Shown here in pieces: positions 57,101-63,241 of a DNA stretch of 64,000 bases (positions are counted from its first letter, which is position 1; each line of letters opens with the position of its first letter). The stretch is from Cupriavidus taiwanensis LMG 19424. Its GTDB lineage: Bacteria; Pseudomonadota; Gammaproteobacteria; Burkholderiales; Burkholderiaceae. The DNA is taken from the NCBI RefSeq assembly GCF_000069785.1, contig NC_010528.1:1612001-1676000 (forward strand), given 5' to 3'. Made by a program: the position numbers and the translations under genes. The notes under the pieces were generated by a model. That model was given only the letters and a program-made list of their open reading frames with translations. It was not told the DNA's origin and did no database searches.

Positions 57101-58580
57101 CGAGAACAAGGCCGAGTACAGCAGTGATTCGACCACCATCGTGGCGAGCTACAGCGGTGGCAAGAGCTTGGACGACGCGCTGGACCAGGATGGCAATCTG
57201 ATTGAGAAACATGTCCAGTGGGCAGGCAATACCAACCTGCTGCAAAGCGGCGCCAATAGCCTGGCCGCCACCGCTGCCGGCAATGCGCAAAAGTCGATTG
57301 ACGGCAGTGCCGCGGGCATCACCAAGAGTGCGATTGCGCCGGGCACGGTCGTCATTACCGACAATGCGGGCCAGCAGGCGAAGACCGGCCAATCGGCCGG
57401 TGACACCGTTGCCGGCCTGAACCGCGATACCACCAACGCCAACCAGAGCATCGACAAGATCTTCGACGCACAAAAGGTGAAGGATCAGCGGGAGCTGAAC
57501 CAGCTGCAGAGCCAGGTGGCGCAGCAACTGGCGCCGATGGTCTACAACCAGGTAGGTGGCCTGCTGGAGGGCCAGCCAGTGGCTACCAAGACGGCAGTGC
57601 ACGCGTTGCTGGGCGGTCTGATGGCTACGGCCTTGGGTGGGGACTTTACGGCGGGGGCAGCCGGCGGCGCTGCAGCCAAACTGGCGGTAGAAACCTTCGG
57701 TCAGCAACTTCTGGGCGTGGAAGGCCTGTCGGCTGATGACAGGAAGGCGCTGGTGCTGCTGGCTGGCACTATCGTGGGCGGTGCCGCCGGTGCTGCGACA
57801 GGTGGAACCGTTGCCGATGCAGCGGCTGGCGCCAACGTTGGCAAGGTGGCGACAGAGAACAACTACCTGACCCATACACAGAAGAAGGCTCGGGCTGAGG
57901 CAACGGTTGCTTGCAAGGACGGTAATTGCAAGAAACAAGTGCAGGAGAAGTACGCCGCAGAGTATGAGAGAAATAAGGCGGCAGTCGAGAATTGCTCCAG
58001 TCAGGCAGAATGTGTGTCAGTTGCCCAAGACCTGCGCGCGGAGCAACAGGCGCAAGGTCAGCGGATGGCAGAGTTGCAAGCCAAGGGGCCGACCAACTGG
58101 ACTGCGGCGGAAACTCTCGAGTACTCTGACCTGCGTTTTGGCGACGCCACGCTGAATCGCATGCGCAGTGTTGCCATCACTAATGCGAATCGGTTGGCAG
58201 GCGACAAACCGCTAGATCCCAATGCCGTTGCGAGTCTGGTGGCAGATGTCGGAATCGGCGCGGCTCCGGGCATTGCTGGCGCCATAAGTCCTAAAGGGCT
58301 AACCTATGAGGCAGCTCCGTATCACGGGTCTACCGACAATGCTGTCAAGAGCCGTGGGCCATCAAATGGACAAAGTGTTCTAGAAAATTCAGTTCAGGTA
58401 AAGGAGACATCGCCGCGCCGCGTTAGCGTTGATCCGCAAACTGGCGAATTTGTGGTTTTCGATCGAACTCTCGGTGATGTATATCACGGTCATGTCCGGG
58501 CATGGAAAGACCTTACCAGCGATATGCAGAATGCACTGGTGCGAGGCGGCTATGTGGATAGGAAAGGAAATCCGAAATGA
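48171..58580 (+). CDS. cdiA: CdiA: contact-dependent inhibition exoprotein with C-terminal toxin
   Basis: 3,469 residues, intact. Order: an extended signal peptide region (MNHKRFRLIFNKHRNMLMAV, cleavage near AAAQ at about 70), the TPS/haemagglutination domain (about 70-330), FHA-1 repeats including about 148-residue units (580-1100), a central domain with a Cys pair (about 1342-1351), FHA-2-type repeats (about 1800-2900), a pre-toxin region and, after TENNYLTH near residue 3228, a toxin tail of about 240 residues. The tail ends with SVQVKETSPRRVSVDP, VYHGHVRAWKDLTSDMQNAL and YVDRKGNPK, resembling polymorphic RNase-type toxin domains (type 17-like, tentative). Overlaps cdiI by 4 bp. Confidence 0.92.
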   Translation: MNHKRFRLIFNKHRNMLMAVAECASGARKAASAGRAGSTGGMSSACCATLRPTAWAVLLSLGCVPPAAAQIVSDPRAGHGPNVTGAPNGTPLVGITAPSAAGVSHNQYQQFSVDGRGAILNNATAITPTQLGGYVPGNANLGASGPARVILNEVTGPHPSQLNGYIEIAGQRADVVISNGNGISVNGGGFINANRATLTTGAPVFGGDGSLAAFRVTRGGIQVEGAGFNGTSLDQVDLIARSVEVNGKLWANTANVITGANEVDYANLGVRLIQGEGAAPTVGIDVANLGGMYANRIRLIGTEAGVGVRNAGTLAAQAGDFTIDGAGRVSLSGTTSSTGALAIHGAKGLDNSGSTAAGAGLSATSEGDIRNSGALIAGQHLQVAGQSVQSTGTLAAGIDPNGNMSQGGDLTVTGSQGVAATGQNLAGSNISVTGASVSLTGSQTRAAGNVALTAQTGMLDLANATVTAGQGLTASTTGLLRSDGAKVSGARIDGSAQQLSNQGGTLYAQNGTALVIRGDADNSGGQILADAGDLSLSADGLLTNAGGRITNAGTGGTTIHAQRIENTSFGAIGGNGVATITTDQLVNTGGAQLIAGTNLGLYLTQSADNSGGQIYVGQRLTIDGSHVTWNNGGGTISGKSVQFAASSLSNRQGTVLARDSLDIGSTGDIDNSGGVLQGGQYLGIRATGSVSNDGGQVISVDANSSAVVNGAAVTNTNGGVVGGNGSLSLTADRLANTNGAQLVAGTDLALHVSQTGDNSGGQIRAARAVIMDGTGVAWNNDGGTITANALRLAGGSLSNRHGAIVSDGALSAAIGGDIDNASGTIQAGDALAVEATGALRNAGGRIVGTSAADATVRAAIIANTHGGLLGGNGAASVTADQLVNTGGAQLIAGTDLGLHLTQSADNAGGQIYAGQRLTMEGSQVTWRNDGGTISGKSVQFAGASLSNRQGTMLADEELTGSLSGNVDNTGGALQGGAALDVSAGGTVTNDAGQIINTGTSQTRVVATSLVNTNGAMVGGNGDVQVQARQLTNTTRAQIVSGGAQFLDVGQSFSNTGGQVYGGTGLTVKGGAAALNNDGGSLASGGNSIVHAASLSNQAGKVIADGDIGIDTSTLTGVGIVHSGQDLRLAMQGDYANVAGNLLKAERNLSVGTTGAFTNQGKLEAVNALTINGSRIVNEAGATINSAATTLNATTDLINAGRIEGDIVATNSDVLTNTGTVIGGEVTASHREVHNTGAAAIMAATDTLNAYGRELVSNTEGATLYSLGDVNIAANRERDERGYLKNRSGRVLNDSGTIEGGSDYSVVEIAAQELINQRPDPVIVSDTTVDTKHQLKREKYIHCATTNAYPQKGCTQELWEGPYKTPVDATFTAAQILSRDNTKQRLVVDINGVATQIDYNTLSESNGGVLQVNYWDGYDRDVHYDPGTEYATLSDAQRGWQRVEIARDTTTTTTTDRDATPNQAAANLVSGGAMILANVGSLTNRYSTIAAGGSMQIGDQSATSGALESGQFGTTTVTNVGQTLYRRTTQDIVSTYAWSKDTSQDVGPVAQPGVVLAPVAVGRISGNITAGQRLAIFGGDLRNEDVGKSDPLAGTGSTGVSGVTIAGASPIQGSNAGQGGGTGVTGRSVDAQSIAATTLTNAPISLPTNGLYKYHTEPGYTYLIETDPRFTQYGNFLSSDYMLGLLGIDPAMTQKRLGDGFYEQKLIRDQVTRLTGRVTLAGYDSAEEQYKALMASGVHAAQQFNILPGMALTAAQMDALTSDIVWLVSETVTLADGSTQSVLVPRIYLARAHAADLQANGALIAADDLELHSAGTMRNSGIVDAKSRLSIAATDDVVNRGAIRSQGTTAISAGRDILNQSGQISGDRVGLVAGRDIQNVTLFDQRGTQSAAGNSKASTSLYGQQAGITSTGDMLLSAGRDLTATGSTINAGGDAAVLAGRNLTFDVLEGKTSQSIYNSDRHHSEGSRTEHSVSSVGTGGSLTTSSGGDTTLKGTQVKAGTDLTMVAGGDLNASAVTNETTHDNVARQSRQRQQEDHRRDQSTVGVKLEAGGNATLAAVKPTSQGGGLDRTDGKGNVTLIGANVMAGADGKGGSTLNVVADRDVTVAEARELHDSSVDIQRKFGSFVSRTSTSEQSSRHSDIGVGSTLSGDTVRVKGGNDVTIRQSAIAATDGVALIATRGDVLVTAGQNIHEASDALKVKKSGISGFAGQGGIGVSVGKSEASGTSHSLAITQSDARSVVGASNGNVVITAGKDATIVGSDLIAGSKGDKDKSSAGNIDILAQNVTIAEGVDRVYQDASQRNRSSGLSVALVGTPYDTVKNLQAVQKDPSAVSRVTGTVKELGASALTLPQVDVRIGNQKSSAQGSSVTTTSSGSSVTGAGNVRVRATGNGETDANGKALDGNVLVSGSTISAGDAAILDAARDVTVRASTDTYQAANSTSSSGWSISSALPSPGDVARHLSGGPNNSGVGMVPFGTQKSNATGATTSSKQNASVITGNTVGVKARTGDITIAGSGIAAEGDVALSAAKGKIDILSGQDTLSQRLDRTSRQIGDLGGTGYSGTVGVRSESHHADASQTTQNTIRSQVVSKSGNVTMAAGENITARGADIEAGNDVTMIGKNVILDPGTDSASQNERHRTSQYGTTLALSGYTVTAAQAVENAAHAVEDKKDGRVATLYGVQAGLAIANGIQGIQTVTSGGVSQTAAIKVTASVGGASQQSEAHSTSSTNQGTTIKAGNVVTIVATGSGQKDADGFATDGDISGHGVQIEGKTVTLSAARDVNLESAQDRSTLDSRSSGSNASVGVGFGVGGDQFGFTLELAASQNKAKANGEAVTNHNSHVVATDKVTVVSGRDTNLKGAQLIGDTVAGTVGRDLNIESRPDTETYHSKESSSGMQASICVPPFCYGTTVHASASLTQGNTDSTYSSVQEQSGIYAGKGGFDVDVKGHTDLKGGILASTADAGKNNLNTGTLTTSDIENKAEYSSDSTTIVASYSGGKSLDDALDQDGNLIEKHVQWAGNTNLLQSGANSLAATAAGNAQKSIDGSAAGITKSAIAPGTVVITDNAGQQAKTGQSAGDTVAGLNRDTTNANQSIDKIFDAQKVKDQRELNQLQSQVAQQLAPMVYNQVGGLLEGQPVATKTAVHALLGGLMATALGGDFTAGAAGGAAAKLAVETFGQQLLGVEGLSADDRKALVLLAGTIVGGAAGAATGGTVADAAAGANVGKVATENNYLTHTQKKARAEATVACKDGNCKKQVQEKYAAEYERNKAAVENCSSQAECVSVAQDLRAEQQAQGQRMAELQAKGPTNWTAAETLEYSDLRFGDATLNRMRSVAITNANRLAGDKPLDPNAVASLVADVGIGAAPGIAGAISPKGLTYEAAPYHGSTDNAVKSRGPSNGQSVLENSVQVKETSPRRVSVDPQTGEFVVFDRTLGDVYHGHVRAWKDLTSDMQNALVRGGYVDRKGNPK
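49880..51530 (+). repeat. tandem about 148-residue repeats inside cdiA
   Basis: Equivalent points of the unit (DQLVNTGGAQLIAGT, DRLANTNGAQLVAGT, DQLVNTGGAQLIAGT, RQLTNTTRAQIVSGG) begin at 49917, 50364, 50808 and 51252, spaced 447, 444 and 444 bp. Units 1 and 3 are the most alike (TISGKSVQFA, LSNRQGT), unit 2 differs more, and unit 4 is the most diverged. They form part of the beta-helical shaft. Confidence 0.85.
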
Positions 58581-58927
58581 CAATGAGGTATCAAGAACCG
58601 GCCCGCATTCCTAATGCCGAGATTGACCACGTACTTGCTTCTGGTAATCCAGAGGCCATAGCCGATGCCTGTTTGAGCATCGCGTATTATGAAGATGACT
58701 GGGAATGGGCATTTAAGCGATTGAAATCTGTCGCGTTCGATCTTAACCGGCCGGACTCCTTGAGGAGCCTGGCGGTAACATGTGTTGGACATTTGGCGCG
58801 GCGAATTCATGATTTGGACGTCGCCATGGCAGAAGAGTTTCTCTTGAGCTTGGGGGGGGATCAAGCTGTTGCCAGCGCAGCGTCTGACGCTCTGGATGAC
58901 CTGCGCATCTTTCGCATGAGCGACTAA
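58577..58927 (+). CDS. cdiI: CdiI immunity protein (candidate)
   Basis: 116 residues, starting inside the last codons of cdiA (ATGA overlap); GGAAAGGAAA provides a ribosome-binding site. All-helical, acidic, with HEAT-like pairs (ADACLSIAYYEDDWEWAFKRL, LRSLAVTCVGHLARRI, LDVAMAEEFLLSLGG). Position, size and charge are as expected of a cytosolic immunity protein that neutralises the adjacent CdiA tail. The base composition is more AT-rich than the surrounding DNA, as in many exchanged toxin/immunity modules. The family is not recognised. Confidence 0.8.
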   Translation: MTMRYQEPARIPNAEIDHVLASGNPEAIADACLSIAYYEDDWEWAFKRLKSVAFDLNRPDSLRSLAVTCVGHLARRIHDLDVAMAEEFLLSLGGDQAVASAASDALDDLRIFRMSD

Positions 58928-58941
58928 TCGAAGTTGCGCAT

Positions 58942-59764
58942 GGACGCTGACCACCAGCGACATCGAGAACAAGGCCGAGTACAGCAGTGACTCGACCACG
59001 CTCGTGGCGAGCTACAGCGGCGGCAAGAGCGTGCCCGCGAGCGATCCGAACCTGGGGCCGGTGCAACCGGCGCACGTTGACTGGGCGGGCAATGCGAACC
59101 TGCTGCAAAGCGGGGCCAACAGCCTGGCGGCCACCGCTGCGGGTAACGCGCAGAAGTCGATTGACGGCAGTGCCGCTGGCGTCACCAAGAGTGCGATTGC
59201 GCCGGCCAGGGTCATCATCACCGACAACGCGAGTCAGCGGGAGAAGACCGGCAAGTCGGCCGACGAGACCGTGGCGGCCTGAACCGCGACACGGCCACCG
59301 CCAACCAGAGCATCGACAAGGTCTTCGATACACAGAAGGTGAAGGACCAACGGGAGCTGAACCAGTTGCAGAGCCAGGTGGCACAGCAACTGGCGCCGAT
59401 GGTGTATGACCAAGTGGGCACGCTGACGCAGAACCAGCCAGCGGAAGTGAAGGTCGCATTGCACGCGGTCATTGGCGGTCTGATGGCGCAAGCGATGGAC
59501 GGCAGTTTTGCGGCCGGCGCTGCCGGGGACGCGACCGCTACGTTGGCAGCCGAGCTGGTCGGCCAGCAGATCCTGAGCAATCCGGACTTGCAGAAGCTTT
59601 CCGAACAGGACCGCAAGGCGCTGGTGCAGATTGCGGGCACCATCGTGGCGACTGGCCGGGCATGCAGGCCAGCCTTTGCGTGCCGCCCTTCTGCTACGGC
59701 ACCACCGTGCACGCCAACGCGAGCCTCACCCAAGGCAGTACCAATAGTATCTACAGCTCGGTGC
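58942..59764 (+). pseudogene. decayed orphan copy of cdiA 3' region, toxin lost
   Basis: From GGACGCTGACCACCAGCGAC at 58942 the DNA matches cdiA from 57079: LTTSDIENKAEYSSDST, YSGGKSV, NTNLLQSGANSLAATAAG-like segments. A one-base deletion near 59278 (GTGGCGGCCTGA against GTTGCCGGCCTGA) stops the frame, which resumes as KDQRELNQLQSQVAQQLAPM to GTIVA near 59650. There it joins a second cdiA piece (59655-59764, from about 56850: GMQASLCVPPFCYGTTVHA). No toxin tail or immunity gene follows. Confidence 0.88.
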
Positions 59765-59765
59765 A

Positions 59766-59858
59766 GCTTCAGCTGGCGTCGGCCAGACCGCCCACCTGAC
59801 CGAGAACTTCCAGCGCTGGGGCGAAACCATCCGGGCGTCGAAGGTCAGCCTGGACTGA
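59766..59858 (+). pseudogene. internally deleted bug gene fragment at the right border
   Basis: In one frame it reads ASAGVGQTAHLTENF and then QRWGETIRASKVSLD and stop. The first part matches an internal segment of the intact bug gene (ASAGIGQTTHLTAELF, 44961-45008), the second its C-terminus. The middle of the gene is missing. Confidence 0.88.
59811..59858 (+). repeat. 48-bp direct repeat, right copy
   Basis: Identical over all 48 bases to 45421-45468 and in the same orientation. It marks the right boundary of the CDI island; the next gene (MFS) is 200 bp on. Confidence 0.95.
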
Positions 59859-60059
59859 GCTGGCGGCCGCTCACCGGGCCCCCTTTGCCAAATCGGAAGG
59901 CGGCCCGCCCCAAAGCCAAATTGACACGGCCCGGCGCCGCGGCATACCCTCGCCTTACCCTGCGGTATATTCAGTGCCCGCTTAAATTGCAGACATTGCA
60001 GACATGGAAGGCGCCCGGGGTCCACAACGATAACGATAACCCCCGCGACGAGACCCACC

Positions 60060-61304
60060 GTGCCCCTCTCCCCCACTCCTTCCCGCTTCGAGGGCCTGCG
60101 CCCGGCGCTGCCGATCCTGCTCGGCGCTTCGGTAATGCTGAGCCTGGCCATGGGCCTGCGCCAGAGCCTGGGCATCTTCATGCCACCGCTGACGCGCGAT
60201 ATCGGCATCTCGGTGTCGGATTTCACCGTCGCCATCGCCGTGCAGAACCTGGCGTGGGGGCTGCTGCAGCCGCTCGCCGGCGCGTGGGCCACGCGCATCG
60301 GCTTCCGTCCGCTGATGATGGCGGGCTCGCTGCTGTACGTGACCGGCCTGGTGCTGCTGGCGACCGCGCACAGCCTGGTCGGCGTCACGCTCGGTGCGGG
60401 CGTGGCCATCGGCGCGTCGATGGCCTGCACCGGCAGCGCGCTGGCGATGGCGGTGGCGGCGCGGCCGGTGCCGGCGGCGCTGCGCAGCACGGTGCTGGGG
60501 CTGGTGTCGGGCGCGGGCTCGCTCGGCGCGCTGCTGGCGGCGCCGATCGGACAGATGGTGACCCAGGCCTATGGCTGGCGCACCGGGCTGGCCGCGTTCG
60601 TGCTGCTGGCGCTGGTGATGCTGCCGGCGGCGTGGGCGGCCGGGCGCGTCGACCGGCTGCCGCTGGCGACGCCGGCGGGCATCGGCCAGGACAACGCGCG
60701 CCAGGCGCTGGGCACCGCGCTGCGCCATGCGCCGTTCGTGGTGATGGCGCTGGCGTACTTTGTCTGCGGCATGCAGCTGGTGTTCCTGACCACGCACCTG
60801 CCGTCGTATCTGGACGTGTGCGGCATGGATCCGATGCTCAGCGCCGAAGCGCTGGGCGTGATCGGCGGCTTCAACGTGCTGGGCAGCATCTTCTTCGGCT
60901 GGGCCGGCGGCCGCTACAACAAGCTGATGCTGCTGGGCGGAATCTATACGCTGCGTTCGCTCGCGCTGACGTGGTATTTCTCGTCGGCACCGACGCCGCA
61001 GAGCACGCTGGTATTCGCCGCGGTCATGGGCTTCCTGTGGCTCGGGGTGGCGCCGCTGGTATCGGGCTGGATCGCCGAGACCTTCGGCCTGCGCTGGCAG
61101 GCAATGCTGGGCGGCGTGGCCTTCTTCAGCCACCAGATCGGCAGCTTTGTCGGCGCCTTCGGCGGCGGGCTGGTCTATGACGCACTGGGCTCCTATACCG
61201 TAGCCTGGCAGGCCGGCGTGGCGCTGGGGCTGGCCGCGGGGCTTGCGCAGATCGCTTTCGCGGTGGCGACGCGGCCGCGGCCGCCGTTGATGGCGACGTC
61301 CTGA
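60060..61304 (+). CDS. MFS transporter
   Basis: 414 residues, 12 predicted membrane helices in two sixes split by a loop near residue 200 (GRVDRLPLATPAGIGQDNAR). The first half has RQSLGIFMPPLTRDIG and a short R-x-G-x-R loop (ATRIGFRPLMM), as in the monocarboxylate/oxalate-formate antiporter branch. The start is GTG at 60060. The substrate is unknown. It is the first ordinary gene to the right of the CDI island. Confidence 0.88.
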   Translation: MPLSPTPSRFEGLRPALPILLGASVMLSLAMGLRQSLGIFMPPLTRDIGISVSDFTVAIAVQNLAWGLLQPLAGAWATRIGFRPLMMAGSLLYVTGLVLLATAHSLVGVTLGAGVAIGASMACTGSALAMAVAARPVPAALRSTVLGLVSGAGSLGALLAAPIGQMVTQAYGWRTGLAAFVLLALVMLPAAWAAGRVDRLPLATPAGIGQDNARQALGTALRHAPFVVMALAYFVCGMQLVFLTTHLPSYLDVCGMDPMLSAEALGVIGGFNVLGSIFFGWAGGRYNKLMLLGGIYTLRSLALTWYFSSAPTPQSTLVFAAVMGFLWLGVAPLVSGWIAETFGLRWQAMLGGVAFFSHQIGSFVGAFGGGLVYDALGSYTVAWQAGVALGLAAGLAQIAFAVATRPRPPLMATS

Positions 61305-61448
61305 GCGCGGCGGCGGTAAGAACGGGCGCGCATTGTAAATCTGGCGTCACGCGGCGCGCGCCCAGGGCGGTACGGCGCGGGCCGCGCCGCTGGAACGGTT
61401 CCTGCCTGTCTGCGCAGAGACGCAACGCCCAGACCCAAGGAGGCCCCC

Positions 61449-61928
61449 ATGACCTCGACCGAACAGGAAATCCTGGTGTGCGGCCCGAAAGACGGCCGCT
61501 GGCATCTGGAAATGCGCACCGGCAAGGGCGCACCGGAGCGGCTCGACGGCGAGTTCGACTCGCCCGAGATGGCGATCGCCGGCGCCCAGCAGGTCTATCC
61601 GTCGATTCCGGTACGGGTGACCGATATCTCCGGCGCGCCGGCCCCGTCGGCCCCTGCGCATGAAGGATCACTGACCGACTACCACTACGGCGGCCACAGC
61701 GTCACGCAGGACGAGAAACTGACCGGCCGCGCGCATCCGTCCAGCGATACCTCGCAGCCTCCGCCCGGCCCGCATCCTTACCAGCCCACCGGACTTGGCA
61801 ACCTGCCGCCAGGCACGCCGCGCCACGGCATGTACGGGGTCGCCTCCAGCCCGGCCGAGGCCGAGGCGGCCGACCGCAAGGACGAGGCGGCGCGGCGCCA
61901 CACCGGCTCGCGCGACGCCGAAGACTAG
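61449..61928 (+). CDS. hypothetical protein
   Basis: 159 residues. The N-terminal third (EILVCGPKDGRWHLEMRTG, GEFDSPEMAIAGAQQVYP) looks like a small beta-rich domain similar in pattern to DUF2188-type proteins. The rest is Pro/Ala/Gly/His-rich and probably disordered (SDTSQPPPGPHPYQPTG, EAEAADRKDEAARRH). AAGGAGG lies 6 nt before the ATG. The function is unknown. Confidence 0.7.
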   Translation: MTSTEQEILVCGPKDGRWHLEMRTGKGAPERLDGEFDSPEMAIAGAQQVYPSIPVRVTDISGAPAPSAPAHEGSLTDYHYGGHSVTQDEKLTGRAHPSSDTSQPPPGPHPYQPTGLGNLPPGTPRHGMYGVASSPAEAEAADRKDEAARRHTGSRDAED

Positions 61929-62000
61929 CGCCCGGGACGCCAGGGCGCGCGGCAGCACGTACAATCCGGGTTTTCCTTTCGCACCGCCGCCCTTCCCGCC

Positions 62001-63206
62001 ATGACCACCCTCGGAACGCCCCTTTCCCCCTCCGCCACCAAAGTGATGCTGCTCGGCTCCGGCGAGCTCGGCAAGGAGGTGCTGATCGCGTTGCAGCGCC
62101 TGGGCGTGGAGACGATCGCGGTCGACCGCTATGACAACGCGCCCGGCCAGCAGGTCGCGCATCACGCCCGCACCATCGCGATGAGCGACCCCGACCAGCT
62201 CAAGGCCCTGATCGAAGCCGAGAAGCCGCACCTGGTCGTGCCCGAGATCGAGGCCATCGCCACGCCGATGCTGGAAACGCTGGAAGCCGCCGGCACCGTG
62301 CGCGTGATTCCCACCGCCCGCGCCGCGCGCCTGACCATGGACCGCGAAGGCATCCGCCGGCTCGCCGCCGAATCGCTCGGGCTGCCAACCAGCCCCTACA
62401 AGTTCTGCGATTCGCTCGAAGAGTTGCAGGCCGCCATCGACGGCGGCATCGGCTACCCGTGCGTGGTCAAGCCGGTGATGAGCAGCTCCGGCAAGGGCCA
62501 GAGCAAGATCGACGGCCCCGAAGGCGTCAAGGCGGCGTGGGACTACGCCATGGCCGGCGGCCGCGTCAGCCACGGCCGCGTCATCGTCGAAGGCTTTATC
62601 GATTTCGACTACGAGATCACGCTGCTGACCGTTCGCGCGATCGGCGCCAGCGGACAGGTCGAAACCCGGTTCTGCGCGCCGATCGGCCACGTGCAGGTCA
62701 GCGGCGACTATGTCGAGAGCTGGCAGCCGCAGCCCATGCACCCGGCCGCGCTCGCCAGCGCGCAGCGCATCGCGCAGGCGGTCACCGCCGACCTCGGCGG
62801 CATGGGCCTGTTCGGCGTGGAGCTGTTCGTCAAGGGCGAACAGGTCTGGTTCAGCGAGGTCAGCCCGCGCCCGCACGACACCGGCATGGTGACCATGGCC
62901 ACGCAATGGCAGAACGAATTTGAGCTGCATGCCCGCGCCATCCTCGGCCTGCCGGTCGACACCACGCTGCGCAGCCCCGGCGCCAGCGCCGTGATCTACG
63001 GCGGCGTGGAGGCGCAGGGCGTGGTCTTCGACGGCGTCGACCAGGCCTTGCGCGTGCCGCAGACCGAGGTGCGGCTGTTCGGCAAGCCGGAGAGCTTCGC
63101 CCGGCGCCGCATGGGCGTGGCGCTGGCGTATGCCGACGATATCGACACCGCGCGCACGCGGGCCAAGGAAGCCGCCAGCCGCGTGCGCCCGCGCGCGGTG
63201 GGCTGA
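62001..63206 (+). CDS. purT: formate-dependent phosphoribosylglycinamide formyltransferase
   Basis: 401 residues. An ATP-grasp enzyme that makes formyl-GAR from GAR, formate and ATP in purine synthesis. Visible: the N-terminal [35 protein letters not shown] (ATP-grasp loop, near residue 155), [12 protein letters not shown] near 290 and [15 protein letters not shown] near the C-terminus. The length matches E. coli PurT (392) with a short N-terminal extension. It stands as a single gene. Confidence 0.95.
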   Translation: MTTLGTPLSPSATKVMLLGSGELGKEVLIALQRLGVETIAVDRYDNAPGQQVAHHARTIAMSDPDQLKALIEAEKPHLVVPEIEAIATPMLETLEAAGTVRVIPTARAARLTMDREGIRRLAAESLGLPTSPYKFCDSLEELQAAIDGGIGYPCVVKPVMSSSGKGQSKIDGPEGVKAAWDYAMAGGRVSHGRVIVEGFIDFDYEITLLTVRAIGASGQVETRFCAPIGHVQVSGDYVESWQPQPMHPAALASAQRIAQAVTADLGGMGLFGVELFVKGEQVWFSEVSPRPHDTGMVTMATQWQNEFELHARAILGLPVDTTLRSPGASAVIYGGVEAQGVVFDGVDQALRVPQTEVRLFGKPESFARRRMGVALAYADDIDTARTRAKEAASRVRPRAVG

Positions 63207-63241
63207 GCCGCTGAAACGCTAGAACGCCGAAACGCCGCGCG

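Noticed and set aside
59859..60059. A coding link between the orphan cdiA remnant and the MFS gene
   Set aside because: A long frame runs from 59339 to 61180, but only its first part is CdiA-like; the rest is out of frame with the MFS protein.
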